From assembly GCA_021770095.1 (NCBI GenBank), contig JAETRQ010000008.1, forward strand, positions 1 through 64,000: DNA of 64,000 bases. Reading direction: 5' to 3'. Positions 27,037 to 36,089 of the stretch are shown here, one piece after another. Within the stretch, counting starts at the first letter, position 1. Every line of letters begins with the position of its first letter. The DNA is from Eubacteriaceae bacterium. Lineage in GTDB: Bacteria > Bacillota > Clostridia > Oscillospirales > Acutalibacteraceae. Below the pieces are notes generated by a model. That model was not told the DNA's origin. It ran no database searches and saw nothing but the letters and a program-made list of their open reading frames with translations. The position numbers and the translations under genes were made by a program.

Positions 27037-27058
27037 AACAAAAAAATACATATTATCA

Positions 27059-27087
27059 TTGCATTTTCATTTTAAATAGTGTATTAT
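27059..27087 (+). promoter_or_regulatory. Promoter of queT
   Basis: TTGCAT (27059-27064), 17-base spacer, TATTAT (27082-27087). The predicted start near 27094 coincides with the first base of the structured leader. Confidence 0.65.
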
Positions 27088-27093
27088 ATTTTC

Positions 27094-27158
27094 GTCAGTT
27101 CGCAACATCCTGACCAGTCAAGATATTTATCTTGGCTTCTAAAAACAAAACTAAGGAG
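27094..27158 (+). promoter_or_regulatory. Candidate preQ1 riboswitch, possibly class III
   Basis: GTCAG (27094-27098) pairs with CTGAC (27110-27114) around the loop TTCGCAACATC. A second 9-bp hairpin (AGTCAAGAT/ATCTTGGCT, 27116-27137, one G-U pair) and an A-rich linker AAAAACAAAACTAAGGAG follow. TCCT (27108-27111) can pair with AGGA (27154-27157) of the ribosome site, giving a pseudoknot switch. The gene behind it is queT, the classic target. The extra hairpin argues against the compact class I and fits class III, known from relatives such as Faecalibacterium. The class call is tentative. Confidence 0.6.
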
Positions 27159-27169
27159 AAAATTGAATA

Positions 27170-27694
27170 ATGAAAAATGCTAAAGTAAAACAAATTGTTA
27201 CCGCAGCAGTAATTGCTGCAATGTACACCGCATTGACTTATGCGCAGAACTTCTTACTTCCCGGTACAACCTCCATGGCTGTTCAGTTCAGGGTATCTGA
27301 GGCACTGAATGTTCTTGCACTGTTCACACCGGCAGCAATACCGGGACTGACTATCGGATGCATACTGTCAAACCTGTATAATATAGGACAGGGATTACCG
27401 CTTGACATGATATTCGGCTCACTGGCAACCCTTGGTGCGACACTGAGCATTTACTTTTTGCGCAATGTTAAGATTAAAACATATCCCCTGTTATCTATGC
27501 TCATGCCTGCGTTATTCAATGGTATTATCATTGGATGGGAAATTGAAACATTCTTTATTGATGGTGATTTCCATTTTATAAGTTTCCTAACACAAGCAGG
27601 ATTAGTGGCACTTGGTGAATTACTTGTGATGATTACACTGGGTACACTTTTGTATTATGTTATGATAAAAAGAAATATAGACAAAAAAATATAA
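27170..27694 (+). CDS. queT: QueT-type queuosine precursor transporter (ECF S component)
   Basis: A 174-residue membrane protein with about five to six hydrophobic segments, matching the QueT family that imports preQ1 or preQ0 for queuosine in tRNA. AVQFRVSEALNVLALFTPAAIPG is the most characteristic stretch; GCILSNLYNIGQGLP follows. As an ECF S component it would need the shared energizing module (EcfA, EcfA', EcfT), which is not in this window. AAGGAGA precedes the ATG, inside the structured leader, so uptake is expected to fall when preQ1 is plentiful. Confidence 0.87.
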   Translation: MKNAKVKQIVTAAVIAAMYTALTYAQNFLLPGTTSMAVQFRVSEALNVLALFTPAAIPGLTIGCILSNLYNIGQGLPLDMIFGSLATLGATLSIYFLRNVKIKTYPLLSMLMPALFNGIIIGWEIETFFIDGDFHFISFLTQAGLVALGELLVMITLGTLLYYVMIKRNIDKKI

Positions 27695-27700
27695 AAAAGC

Positions 27701-27744
27701 AAAAACCATAGGAAAGAGTAATCTAACCTATGGTTTTTATTTTT
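27701..27744. terminator. Bidirectional terminator between queT and the polysaccharide operon
   Basis: AAAAACCATAGG (27701-27712) pairs with CCTATGGTTTTT (27727-27738). T-rich tails exist on both strands, and the flanking genes converge. Confidence 0.85.
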
Positions 27745-27751
27745 AGTATGA

Positions 27752-28648
27752 TTATGTTCTCATTCTGTAATGCTCATCAATTTCACAGAGTTCTTCAAAT
27801 GAGTCAATCTCCATTGTATCCTGAAATGTACATTCACGGACATAAATATCTGACAAATCCACATAAAAATGACAGAGTACATCATCCCAGAAATGATCTT
27901 TACCGCCCAGCATATTGTCAAACACATCGCCTACTTTTTCTGCAAAAAGATTGCCCATCTCTTCATTATAGTAAGCAATGCCATACATATGGTGACAATT
28001 TTTACCACCTTTATGCAAATCCGTAATTTTAAGATTTTCGTCCGTATCAAAACACCAGTCAGGTGTGCTCTTAACAGGTACACCAAGGTAATTGCTCTCA
28101 TACTGATATTTACTGATTAAATCCTGATTAACAAGATAAATATCAGATTCAAAAACATAAGCATTTGCTATTTTATCACGTACAAGATATGCAGATGAAA
28201 TGTTATTGTATGTCTTATAATAAGGATTATCAACAAACGTAATGTTTGGATATTTATATTTCAACTGATCAAATATTTCACCCAAATAGCCACGTACAAC
28301 AATAATTTCTTCAATCCCTGCAGCGATACAGGCATCAATCAAGGTATCAATAATACGCACACCGTTAACACGAACAAGCGGTTTTGGTGTATTAATGGTA
28401 ATTGGCATCATTCGGGTTCCCATACCTGCGGCAATAAATATTGCCCTTTTCACTCTGTAAGGCTCAAGTACATTCAAACCTTCATCCGTAATCTGACTGC
28501 CGATAATATAACCTTTTTCCGTTAAATCAGATGTGGTATTTTTAAAATCATTGAACGACATTTTAATCTTCCCTGCCACCTCTTTGGGTGCCAGATTAGA
28601 ATTTTTTTCATATTCGGCAAGTACCGAAAATTCCTGTTTAGTAAGCAT
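27752..28648 (-). CDS. LicC-like nucleotidyltransferase with N-terminal winged-helix domain
   Basis: A 298-residue two-part protein. About residues 1-65 look like a MarR-type winged helix (MLTKQEFSVLAEYEKNSN through YIIGSQITDEGLNVL). The rest is a sugar-1-phosphate or phosphoalcohol nucleotidyltransferase with the signature FIAAGMGTRMMPITINTPKP and metal-site VFESDIYL. The closest known role is LicC, CTP:phosphocholine cytidylyltransferase, which supplies LicD. No licA or licB homologue is present, so the activated group need not be choline. Last gene of the operon, before a terminator. The start at 28648 follows GGAGA; an upstream ATG at 28660 does not. Confidence 0.75.
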   Translation of the reverse strand: MLTKQEFSVLAEYEKNSNLAPKEVAGKIKMSFNDFKNTTSDLTEKGYIIGSQITDEGLNVLEPYRVKRAIFIAAGMGTRMMPITINTPKPLVRVNGVRIIDTLIDACIAAGIEEIIVVRGYLGEIFDQLKYKYPNITFVDNPYYKTYNNISSAYLVRDKIANAYVFESDIYLVNQDLISKYQYESNYLGVPVKSTPDWCFDTDENLKITDLHKGGKNCHHMYGIAYYNEEMGNLFAEKVGDVFDNMLGGKDHFWDDVLCHFYVDLSDIYVRECTFQDTMEIDSFEELCEIDEHYRMRT

Positions 28649-28704
28649 TTCAGTCTCCATTCATAAAAATTACAAACATATAAAATAATTATTATCCGAT
28701 TCCG

Positions 28705-29505
28705 TTAATGATTCAAATCATTCCATGAAATGATTTGACCGTCATTTTTTATCAAATCATAATGTTCAGTAAGTAATTTGGGTCCATTTCCAAATATTGA
28801 TACGGTATCATCAATGAGTTTTCCATCAACATAGTTAGGATGAACAAATAGTTCTATATATTCATCATCTTTAAATAATTCTTTTTTGTTTAAATAATAA
28901 TCAACTCTGGAAGATTTTGCAACTTTCGTTTTGAACACACTCAATAATTTAATTAAAAACAATCTCAGATTCATTTTTTTACCAAGTAATTTTTGATGCT
29001 CTCCATAATACCTAACTGTTTTTATATTATATTTTTTAACTAATTTTCTTATAGCATATGCTACAAGGAAATTCAAATTATAGTATAAGTGAAAATCAAT
29101 ATGAGAATTGTTGCCTTTATTCCCTGTTAATTCGATAAATTTTTTATACTGACTCTCCAGTTCAAGAAAAATCAGCTGAGCATACTTCAATGAATTTCTG
29201 CCGGCAAAATCATAAGGACCCTTTTGCTTGAATTCGCCGTTTTCACAAAAAGCACTGCATGTCAGAAACTCAGAATTAAGAGGATACGCATTCCCGCTCA
29301 TCGCCCCTGAAACTAAATTAAGATGACAGTGGAGATTATTGATATACCCCCCCTCGTGTGCCATTTTCACTGCTTCATCTGAGAAATCCGAATTGACCAA
29401 AAGAGCGGCAGATTTAATTAAACCATTCTTAAATGCATAATCAATTGCCATGTTTCTTTCATGACTTCTGCCAAAATCATCAGCTGACAATATTATTGTT
29501 TTCAT
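28705..29505 (-). CDS. YdjC/ChbG-family carbohydrate deacetylase
   Basis: A 266-residue protein with the three motifs of the YdjC fold: SADDFGRS with the metal aspartates Asp9-Asp10, HCHLNL near residue 59, and HIDFH with His135 and His139. Characterised members remove acetyl groups from N-acetylglucosamine-containing oligosaccharides. In this operon it may trim an N-acetyl sugar on the repeat unit or its lipid-linked form. No signal peptide is seen, so action in the cytoplasm is expected. Confidence 0.75.
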   Translation of the reverse strand: MKTIILSADDFGRSHERNMAIDYAFKNGLIKSAALLVNSDFSDEAVKMAHEGGYINNLHCHLNLVSGAMSGNAYPLNSEFLTCSAFCENGEFKQKGPYDFAGRNSLKYAQLIFLELESQYKKFIELTGNKGNNSHIDFHLYYNLNFLVAYAIRKLVKKYNIKTVRYYGEHQKLLGKKMNLRLFLIKLLSVFKTKVAKSSRVDYYLNKKELFKDDEYIELFVHPNYVDGKLIDDTVSIFGNGPKLLTEHYDLIKNDGQIISWNDLNH

Positions 29506-29533
29506 TAGAAAATCCTCACTCTTAAAAAAATTA

Positions 29534-30490
29534 TTATATCCAAAAGCGTTCTGATGGGAAATTCATATTAAAATCAGGCAAGTCGCCTTTTTTCTCTGCA
29601 ATTTGATAAATTTTATATGCAAAGTAAATATCATGAAGTGCTATACCCCCACAATATACCACAATTCTTTCGTCATCCGATTCTCTTCCTTTTACTGTGC
29701 CATTAACCAGTTTTGAAATTTCAACTGCTTTATCTTTAAACTTATCATAATACTTAAATGATTTAACATGACCATAATCATCAATAAAAACTTTATCAAA
29801 AAACAAATCGCAATTCTGGAATCCAGCAGTATGTATCGGAACTACCAAACAGCCTTTTTTAAATACTTCATCACTTACAAAAGTACTTCTGGCAAACCCA
29901 ACAGCAGACACTATTGAATCACATCCGCAGACTTCCTCATAAGTTTCTACTATTTCAAACTTAAAATTAGGAAAATCCTTTTTGAACCTATCAATAAAGC
30001 ATTCTGCCTGATCTTTATATCTCAGAACTTTTATCGTTAAGTCTCCTTTAAAAATATTTCCAAAAATATACATAAAAGCACGAGCCGCTAAGCCAAGTCC
30101 CATAATACCAAGAGTCTTAAAATCTTTTTTGCTGTATTCAATTACAGAATGTGCTGCGATTGCTCCCGTTCTCATATTTGTAATCCAAATACCGTCAGTA
30201 ACTGCCAGCAATCCCATCTTTGAACAATTCTGAATCATAATATTGGAATTTCTTGCCGGAACACCAGCAGAATCGTCAACATTTCGGGATATAAACTTAA
30301 CACCGGCAATATCATAATCCGGCAAAACACAAGGCATAGTTATATATCTTCCGGAATCTCCCTGCCACATTTTCACTTTTGGAGGGAGAACACAGTCTTC
30401 CTTTATTCTCCAAACATCATTGCACCAATCATAAATTTCCTGAGGAGAAATATTTAAACCTTTTATATAATCATAATCTAATACTTTCAT
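29534..30490 (-). CDS. Ornithine cyclodeaminase/mu-crystallin family enzyme
   Basis: A 318-residue protein with a central dinucleotide-binding fold (LGIMGLGLAARAFMYIFG, near residue 145) and the family segments ARNSNIMIQN, TDGIWITNMRTGAIAA and SIVSAVGFARSTFVS. Members include ornithine cyclodeaminase, alanine dehydrogenase, ketimine reductases and SbnB, which makes an amino-acid adduct by reductive condensation. The context suggests a small amino-acid-derived building block for the polysaccharide. The substrate cannot be named. The start is set at the ATG at 30490; the TTG at 30499 overlaps its AGGAG site. Confidence 0.75.
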   Translation of the reverse strand: MKVLDYDYIKGLNISPQEIYDWCNDVWRIKEDCVLPPKVKMWQGDSGRYITMPCVLPDYDIAGVKFISRNVDDSAGVPARNSNIMIQNCSKMGLLAVTDGIWITNMRTGAIAAHSVIEYSKKDFKTLGIMGLGLAARAFMYIFGNIFKGDLTIKVLRYKDQAECFIDRFKKDFPNFKFEIVETYEEVCGCDSIVSAVGFARSTFVSDEVFKKGCLVVPIHTAGFQNCDLFFDKVFIDDYGHVKSFKYYDKFKDKAVEISKLVNGTVKGRESDDERIVVYCGGIALHDIYFAYKIYQIAEKKGDLPDFNMNFPSERFWI

Positions 30491-30538
30491 ATTTACCAAC
30501 TCCTAAAACAGTTTTATTAATCTATATTAATATTACAT

Positions 30539-31378
30539 TTAATCTGTAATTATTTCTTTTTTATATTCTTTGTAATCCTTATTTAAATCAAAAATAATTT
30601 CTCCGCAAACCTGCTCATGTCCTGTGCGTTCGGATACGGGAGGAGGTGTCATATAATCACCATATAAAGCAGTTAAAAGTGCATCATACTGATAAGGAAC
30701 ATTATACGCTTTCCCTTCAAATTCAAGTTTGACAGTTTCAGTATAAAATTCGGTTCTCCTTTTAGGATTCAATTTTTTGAACAATATGGATGACTTTTCC
30801 GACTTATCAAAACTCTTGTACAAAAACAAATTATTTATATTACAAAGAAAATGTTTTATCGTCAATGGTAAGTTCATCAGGAATTTTGCCGCCGTACTGG
30901 GCGAATAATCTTTGACTGCAATTTCAACAAAATCCTTCGATAATAATGTCTTATTCAATCCAAACAATCTTTGCTGAAGTTTAAATAAAAACTTGTTTTC
31001 ATAAGTTCCGACTATCGGAAAAACATCAATACAGACACCCCAATGAATATTGAGTGCTGCCTGATCAACAGGCATTGAGGTAGTATTATTTGCTCTTATC
31101 TTGGACCAAAGTTCGTTATATGATTTCTCTGTTTTGTAATTTTGTAAAAAATATTTATCTCCAAATTCTTTCTGTGCAATTTTGCAGAATTTCTTATAGT
31201 CTTTAATCGGCATTTCAACATCAATATCATCATCCCATGGGATAAAGCCTTTATGCCTTACTGCACCGAGCAAGGTCCCGCTGCTGAGCCAATATCTTAA
31301 ATTATATTTTTTACAGATACGGTCAACTTCATCAAGCATATTCAAATCAAAGATTTGCATATCACGTAAACTCGACAT
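30539..31378 (-). CDS. LicD-family phosphotransferase
   Basis: A 279-residue LicD protein. The signature is LSSGTLLGAVRHKGF followed by PWDDDIDVEM, where the Asp49-Asp53 cluster binds metal. LicD enzymes transfer phosphocholine or other phosphoalcohols from a CDP carrier to a glycan, as in pneumococcal teichoic acid. It belongs functionally with the LicC-like gene three places downstream. AGGAGAAA precedes the ATG. The absence of choline uptake and kinase genes leaves the transferred group open. Confidence 0.85.
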   Translation of the reverse strand: MSSLRDMQIFDLNMLDEVDRICKKYNLRYWLSSGTLLGAVRHKGFIPWDDDIDVEMPIKDYKKFCKIAQKEFGDKYFLQNYKTEKSYNELWSKIRANNTTSMPVDQAALNIHWGVCIDVFPIVGTYENKFLFKLQQRLFGLNKTLLSKDFVEIAVKDYSPSTAAKFLMNLPLTIKHFLCNINNLFLYKSFDKSEKSSILFKKLNPKRRTEFYTETVKLEFEGKAYNVPYQYDALLTALYGDYMTPPPVSERTGHEQVCGEIIFDLNKDYKEYKKEIITD

Positions 31379-31396
31379 GTTTTCTCCTTTCTGATA

Positions 31397-32944
31397 TTAA
31401 CGTCTGCTGATTTTCTTTTTAAATTTATTCATAAATCCGAGAGCAGTATTTTTTAAATACTTAAATTCCTCTGTTCTGAAAAAGATAAGAGAAAAAATCA
31501 AATTCGGAATAATAGTACAAATAATTAACTTTAAAAGCATATCTGCAATAGAAGAAATATGAATGAATGAACAGATAAAATAACAGATACCGCAGGTTAT
31601 GCAAATAATCACAACATATACAATATACTTTGCATAATACCCCCATACTTTCATACCGAAAGCGTACTTATGAACCATATAGGGATCATACCATGCATTG
31701 GTTAAAAGACGGGAAACAGAAGTGGCAAGATATATTCCGAATAACCCCCATTTGTTGCCCCACCAAATGGAGAGGCCTAAATTGAGAACGGCTGTTGCAA
31801 TGAGTAAATATCTTCCATATTTGAACAAACCAAGCGTATTCTTATAGGACCATACTGCATTTTGCATACCCTGAATATAAAAGTTAACTGCCAGCGCAAT
31901 TGGTATACTGATACCAAGAACATAATTTTCTCCGAAAAATACTTTTACAATATCTGTTGAGCAAACAACAATACCGATTGCCGCCCAGCCAAACAGCCAG
32001 AAATTCGCAAAATTCACACAGTCAAATAATTTCTTCCTTTTCGCCTTATCTTCAAGAGCATTGTGATTGCCGATACTCGCATTAATTCCGTTAAACACCT
32101 GCACCAATAAAGCATTCAAAGTACTGGACAGTAAAGTATAGTTGGATGACAGACCTACTGTTGACAAACCTTTAAAATAAGAAATAATCATATTATCCGT
32201 GCTGTTAACAAGCATTCCGCACACTTTAATAACAATCAGATAACGCACATTATCAAAAAGACCTTTTTTCTCTTCTTTTTTCAAAGGCTTTATATCTTTA
32301 TCAGCTATATAGGGGAACTTTTTCTTCGCAACATATGAAATACTCACATTATAAATAAATATTCCCACAATCTGAATCATCAGATACAGCATATAATTAT
32401 GTGTTGTATAAAGAACAATCATCTGCAGTATGCTTTGCAGAATCGTCTGAATATAACTTAATCCTACAACTAAATAATTTTGCTGTGCAGCTGACAGAAG
32501 CGATGATCTGTAACTGAAGAAATATGTACTTGACGTATTAAAAATATAGACAAGATAAATTACATAAAGATTTTCTGAAATATTCGGCGGCTCTTTAACG
32601 ATAATATTTAAAAATGGTAAAAGTGCAACACCGACAACAGCCACAATCACACCGATTAATCTGTAACATTTGCCGTAAAATTTAACCAAAGAGGCAATCT
32701 TTTCTTTATCATCAACCGCAAGCGGTTTATAGAGTGCATAAACGATTGCTGAGCCGATTCCCAATTCCGCAAGAGACAGCATTTTTAAAACATCACCGAA
32801 TAATCCGCTGATTCCGAGATAGTCTGTTGACAATGTTCTTGTGAATACCATTCGGCAAACGATACCCAATAAAGTATTTATAATATAACCGCCCATACCG
32901 GTCATAACATTTATAAAAGAATTTTGAGTTCTTGAACGTTTCAT
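31397..32944 (-). CDS. Polysaccharide flippase (Wzx type)
   Basis: A 515-residue membrane protein with about 12-14 hydrophobic segments and the N-terminal pattern of O-antigen/oligosaccharide flippases of the MOP superfamily (SFINVMTGMGGYIIN, TDYLGISGLFGDVLKML). It should move the undecaprenyl-linked repeat unit across the membrane, in partnership with the EpsG-like polymerase encoded earlier in the operon. The C-terminus is basic (NKFKKKISRR). Confidence 0.87.
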   Translation of the reverse strand: MKRSRTQNSFINVMTGMGGYIINTLLGIVCRMVFTRTLSTDYLGISGLFGDVLKMLSLAELGIGSAIVYALYKPLAVDDKEKIASLVKFYGKCYRLIGVIVAVVGVALLPFLNIIVKEPPNISENLYVIYLVYIFNTSSTYFFSYRSSLLSAAQQNYLVVGLSYIQTILQSILQMIVLYTTHNYMLYLMIQIVGIFIYNVSISYVAKKKFPYIADKDIKPLKKEEKKGLFDNVRYLIVIKVCGMLVNSTDNMIISYFKGLSTVGLSSNYTLLSSTLNALLVQVFNGINASIGNHNALEDKAKRKKLFDCVNFANFWLFGWAAIGIVVCSTDIVKVFFGENYVLGISIPIALAVNFYIQGMQNAVWSYKNTLGLFKYGRYLLIATAVLNLGLSIWWGNKWGLFGIYLATSVSRLLTNAWYDPYMVHKYAFGMKVWGYYAKYIVYVVIICITCGICYFICSFIHISSIADMLLKLIICTIIPNLIFSLIFFRTEEFKYLKNTALGFMNKFKKKISRR

Positions 32945-32960
32945 TAAATATACTTCCTGA

Positions 32961-34052
32961 TTATTCTATAATGGATTTTAAATAATTTTCAGAATCAAGT
33001 CTGAGTGCTGTTAAATTGTCGATATAATTTTTATTATAATCTTTTTTAAAACAGACTCTTTCTCCATATTCAATTAATCTATCCTCAAACTGACCTATCC
33101 GTGCGAGAGAGCGCAGTCGCTCAGATCTTTTCGGATTCAAATAAGTATAAAAATTCTTACCGAAAATAACTGAAAAACAAGTAGCGTGAAAAGAATCTGT
33201 CAGTACAACATCTGCTGAATATATATAACTGATAAACTCAAAAGGCCCCGAAAAAGATACACTTGTAAAATCGTCTTTTTTTATTGAAGGGTCTCTGAAA
33301 TACAGAATCTTTTTACCTGTTTTTTTGGCTAAACTTTTGGCATCTTCCAAAAGTTTCAGATTATTTCCAAGCTGATACACCAATATAAAATTATTCTCAT
33401 TTACAGGGTGAATATAATTGTGCCAAAAAGACGGATTTACCAGCAGTGTGGGGTCTGCATTTACAATCACGTTTTTTTCCGTAAGCGGTGAAAGCAAATC
33501 AATGGAAGCCTGTTCACGAACACCTATATGGTCAACATTACCAAGCAGTTGTGATAAAACACGCTGCTCCTCATCTGAATAGAATTCAACACCGCAGCTG
33601 GCTGCATAAGCAATTTTTACTGTTGAATCATAAGAATTTTTACCAAAATATGCATTGTCAAAACCGTATGTTACAACCGGATTCCAAATCTGGTCACTGC
33701 CAAGCAGCAAATAATCATAATTATCTTTCAAATCAAAATGATTATCATAAAATACATCTTTACTCAGCGACAGAAATTTACGTGCTGAATTAAAATTCTT
33801 TTGTTTTTTGATTTTGTTGGGCAATTCGACCAAAAATAACAATAGAGCTTTTAATTTTGACAGACCTTTTTTATCTTTAAGGGCTTTTTCCAAACTTATT
33901 TTATAAGGCCGAATTTGGAATATCGGTCGATAATCAATAACCTCTATTTCATATTCCGTATTTTCTTTTAACCATTCCTGCAACGCAAAGCATTGCAAAA
34001 ATGCACCGTAATTATTTGCATAATGAAAAGTTAATATGCCGATTTTTCCCAT
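32961..34052 (-). CDS. Polysaccharide pyruvyl transferase family protein
   Basis: A 363-residue protein of the CsaB/polysaccharide pyruvyltransferase family, with the N-terminal GILTFHYANNYGAFLQC, LLGSDQIWNP near residue 117 and the late TDSFHATCFSVIFGK. These enzymes add pyruvate ketals from phosphoenolpyruvate to sugars and give the polymer negative charge. It would act on the repeat unit in the cytoplasm before flipping. Confidence 0.85.
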   Translation of the reverse strand: MGKIGILTFHYANNYGAFLQCFALQEWLKENTEYEIEVIDYRPIFQIRPYKISLEKALKDKKGLSKLKALLLFLVELPNKIKKQKNFNSARKFLSLSKDVFYDNHFDLKDNYDYLLLGSDQIWNPVVTYGFDNAYFGKNSYDSTVKIAYAASCGVEFYSDEEQRVLSQLLGNVDHIGVREQASIDLLSPLTEKNVIVNADPTLLVNPSFWHNYIHPVNENNFILVYQLGNNLKLLEDAKSLAKKTGKKILYFRDPSIKKDDFTSVSFSGPFEFISYIYSADVVLTDSFHATCFSVIFGKNFYTYLNPKRSERLRSLARIGQFEDRLIEYGERVCFKKDYNKNYIDNLTALRLDSENYLKSIIE

Positions 34053-34103
34053 TAATCCCCACTGAAACTATTTTATAGTTCATTTCCTTTCAAAAATAGT
34101 AAA

Positions 34104-35129
34104 TTATTTTAACAAAGAATTTTTCAAACCCGCAATTTTATAAAACAGAATAACATTGCGGTAATTCCCGCTCCTGTATGCTTTCAGCAAAAGCGGATTG
34201 ACATAGCAAGTCCTTTGATTGAGAATTTGCTTAAATGCATCACTCTGTAATATTCTGTTATTAAAGCTCACTTTTTCTTTGTCAGACATTGTATTTTTAG
34301 CGCTCATGGTGTTGCTGAGAATATTCTCATAAGTATGAAAATATGCGTCATAAAACAACTGCATCTGATGTTCATTAACATTCCATTTATCTAAAAACCG
34401 ACGCATATATATTTTCAGGTCCACTGCCGTCTTTGACAGATTTGGTCTGTATACATGGTCAAGTGAATTTTCATTATCCCTGAAATAATTATATACAGGA
34501 ATATTAACCACAACAATATCTGGATTTGTGCATACATCCAGATAATCAAGATTGAACATCAAATCTTCACCAAGACTGACGTTTTCATTCATTCTGATAT
34601 TATTTTTTTTAATAATTTCAGTCTCATATAACTTACAATACGGACCCTGCAGCACCCAAAGGTTATATAAGGTTACAACATCTTTTCGGGTGAAATGCGT
34701 ATATTTCTCATGAACTGATGCAAGTACAGGTACAGGTTCCAAATCCATACCGTCAATTGTTTGAAAGCATGTCCAGATATGCTGAACATCCCTGTTATTC
34801 TCTTTGGTATCCATCAAGACTTGCAAATAATGATCCTCAACAGAATCATCACTGTCAATAAAAGCCAGATACTCTCCCTCTGCCTTGTTCATTCCATAAT
34901 TTCTTGCAGAAGACACACCGCCGTTATCTTTATGAAATACTTTTATACGTGCATCTTTTTCTGCCAAATGATTACATAATTCAAGAGAATGATCTGTTGA
35001 CCCGTCATCAATCAACAGCAGTTCCCAATTCTTATAGGATTGATTGACAACACTGTTGACACATCTTTCAATTGTCTTTTCAGAATTAAAAACAGGAACT
35101 ATAACAGAAATTCTAACATCGCTATCCAT
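34104..35129 (-). CDS. Family 2 glycosyltransferase
   Basis: A 341-residue GT-A enzyme: RISVIVPVFNSEKTIERCV opens the nucleotide-sugar fold, LLIDDGSTD binds the nucleotide, NGGVSSARNYGM and FIDSDDSVE give the metal-binding DxD. One of five GT2 genes in the operon. The donor and acceptor sugars cannot be predicted. It follows the neighbouring GT2 stop by one base. Confidence 0.85.
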   Translation of the reverse strand: MDSDVRISVIVPVFNSEKTIERCVNSVVNQSYKNWELLLIDDGSTDHSLELCNHLAEKDARIKVFHKDNGGVSSARNYGMNKAEGEYLAFIDSDDSVEDHYLQVLMDTKENNRDVQHIWTCFQTIDGMDLEPVPVLASVHEKYTHFTRKDVVTLYNLWVLQGPYCKLYETEIIKKNNIRMNENVSLGEDLMFNLDYLDVCTNPDIVVVNIPVYNYFRDNENSLDHVYRPNLSKTAVDLKIYMRRFLDKWNVNEHQMQLFYDAYFHTYENILSNTMSAKNTMSDKEKVSFNNRILQSDAFKQILNQRTCYVNPLLLKAYRSGNYRNVILFYKIAGLKNSLLK

Positions 35130-35130
35130 A

Positions 35131-36087
35131 CTAAAATCCTATCTTTAAAAAATTTCTTATCCTTGCAATACCGGACGGCATTAATAGAAATAATCTGTAC
35201 CATACTGAAGTCAGATTATTATCATCAGGATGAAGATTGGCATCCTTCAGATATTTAAAAATAACTTTTTTTGCAGATTTCAAATCAGAACCATTCAGAT
35301 ACTTGAAAGAACATTGTAAGTTATACATAACCCTGCTGATAAACCTGTTTTTTACAAGGCTACTGTATTGTGCATTATCCTTCAATGCCTCAAAACATTC
35401 ATAAGCAGACTGTACTGCATCAAGCCGCTTTAATGAATAAGAATCACCCATTATACTGTTCTCTCTTTGCAGATAATTGTACATTGGCTTTGATGTTACA
35501 GAAATACTTTTTGCATTAAGGAAAACTTTCCATGTCCAAAAATCATCTTCATGCCATTTCCCTGCAGGGAATTTAACACTGTCAATTATATTTCTTTTAT
35601 ATAATTTGTTCCAGACTGTTTGATAGATTCCTGTTTCTTTAAAAAGGAACTGAAGTGCAGTTGTATTATCAATAACTTTATTTTCATTAAATCCACGGAT
35701 GAGTATAGTCACATCTTTTTCATCACAAAGTCTTGTTGCACAATCGGCAATATCTGCACCTTTGTCAAGCTGAGATGCAAGTGTTTCGATAAAATCGGAT
35801 TCAATCCAGTCATCACCGTCGATAAAGCAAATATACTCCCCTGTTGACATTTGATAACCACTGTTGCGTGCTTGTGAAAGTCCATCATTTTCCTTATGCA
35901 TAACTTTAATGCGTGAATCTTTTTTTGCCCATTCATCACACACTGCAGGACAATTATCGGGCGAATCATCATCAATCAGAATGATTTCCAAATTCTTATA
36001 TGTTTGATTAACAATACTGCCAATACATTTGTTAAGATATTTTTCTATATTATATATCGGAACAATGATACTTACTAATTTATCCAT
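35131..36087 (-). CDS. Family 2 glycosyltransferase
   Basis: A 318-residue GT-A enzyme with VSIIVPIYNIEKYLNKCI, ILIDDDSPDN, NDGLSQARNSGY and FIDGDDWIE. It is similar in size and motif order to the next gene upstream, and the pair may have arisen by duplication. The start is set at the ATG at 36087, two bases past the upstream TGA stop; a TTG at 36093 would overlap that gene. Linkage and sugar are unknown. Confidence 0.84.
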   Translation of the reverse strand: MDKLVSIIVPIYNIEKYLNKCIGSIVNQTYKNLEIILIDDDSPDNCPAVCDEWAKKDSRIKVMHKENDGLSQARNSGYQMSTGEYICFIDGDDWIESDFIETLASQLDKGADIADCATRLCDEKDVTILIRGFNENKVIDNTTALQFLFKETGIYQTVWNKLYKRNIIDSVKFPAGKWHEDDFWTWKVFLNAKSISVTSKPMYNYLQRENSIMGDSYSLKRLDAVQSAYECFEALKDNAQYSSLVKNRFISRVMYNLQCSFKYLNGSDLKSAKKVIFKYLKDANLHPDDNNLTSVWYRLFLLMPSGIARIRNFLKIGF

Positions 36088-36089
36088 AC

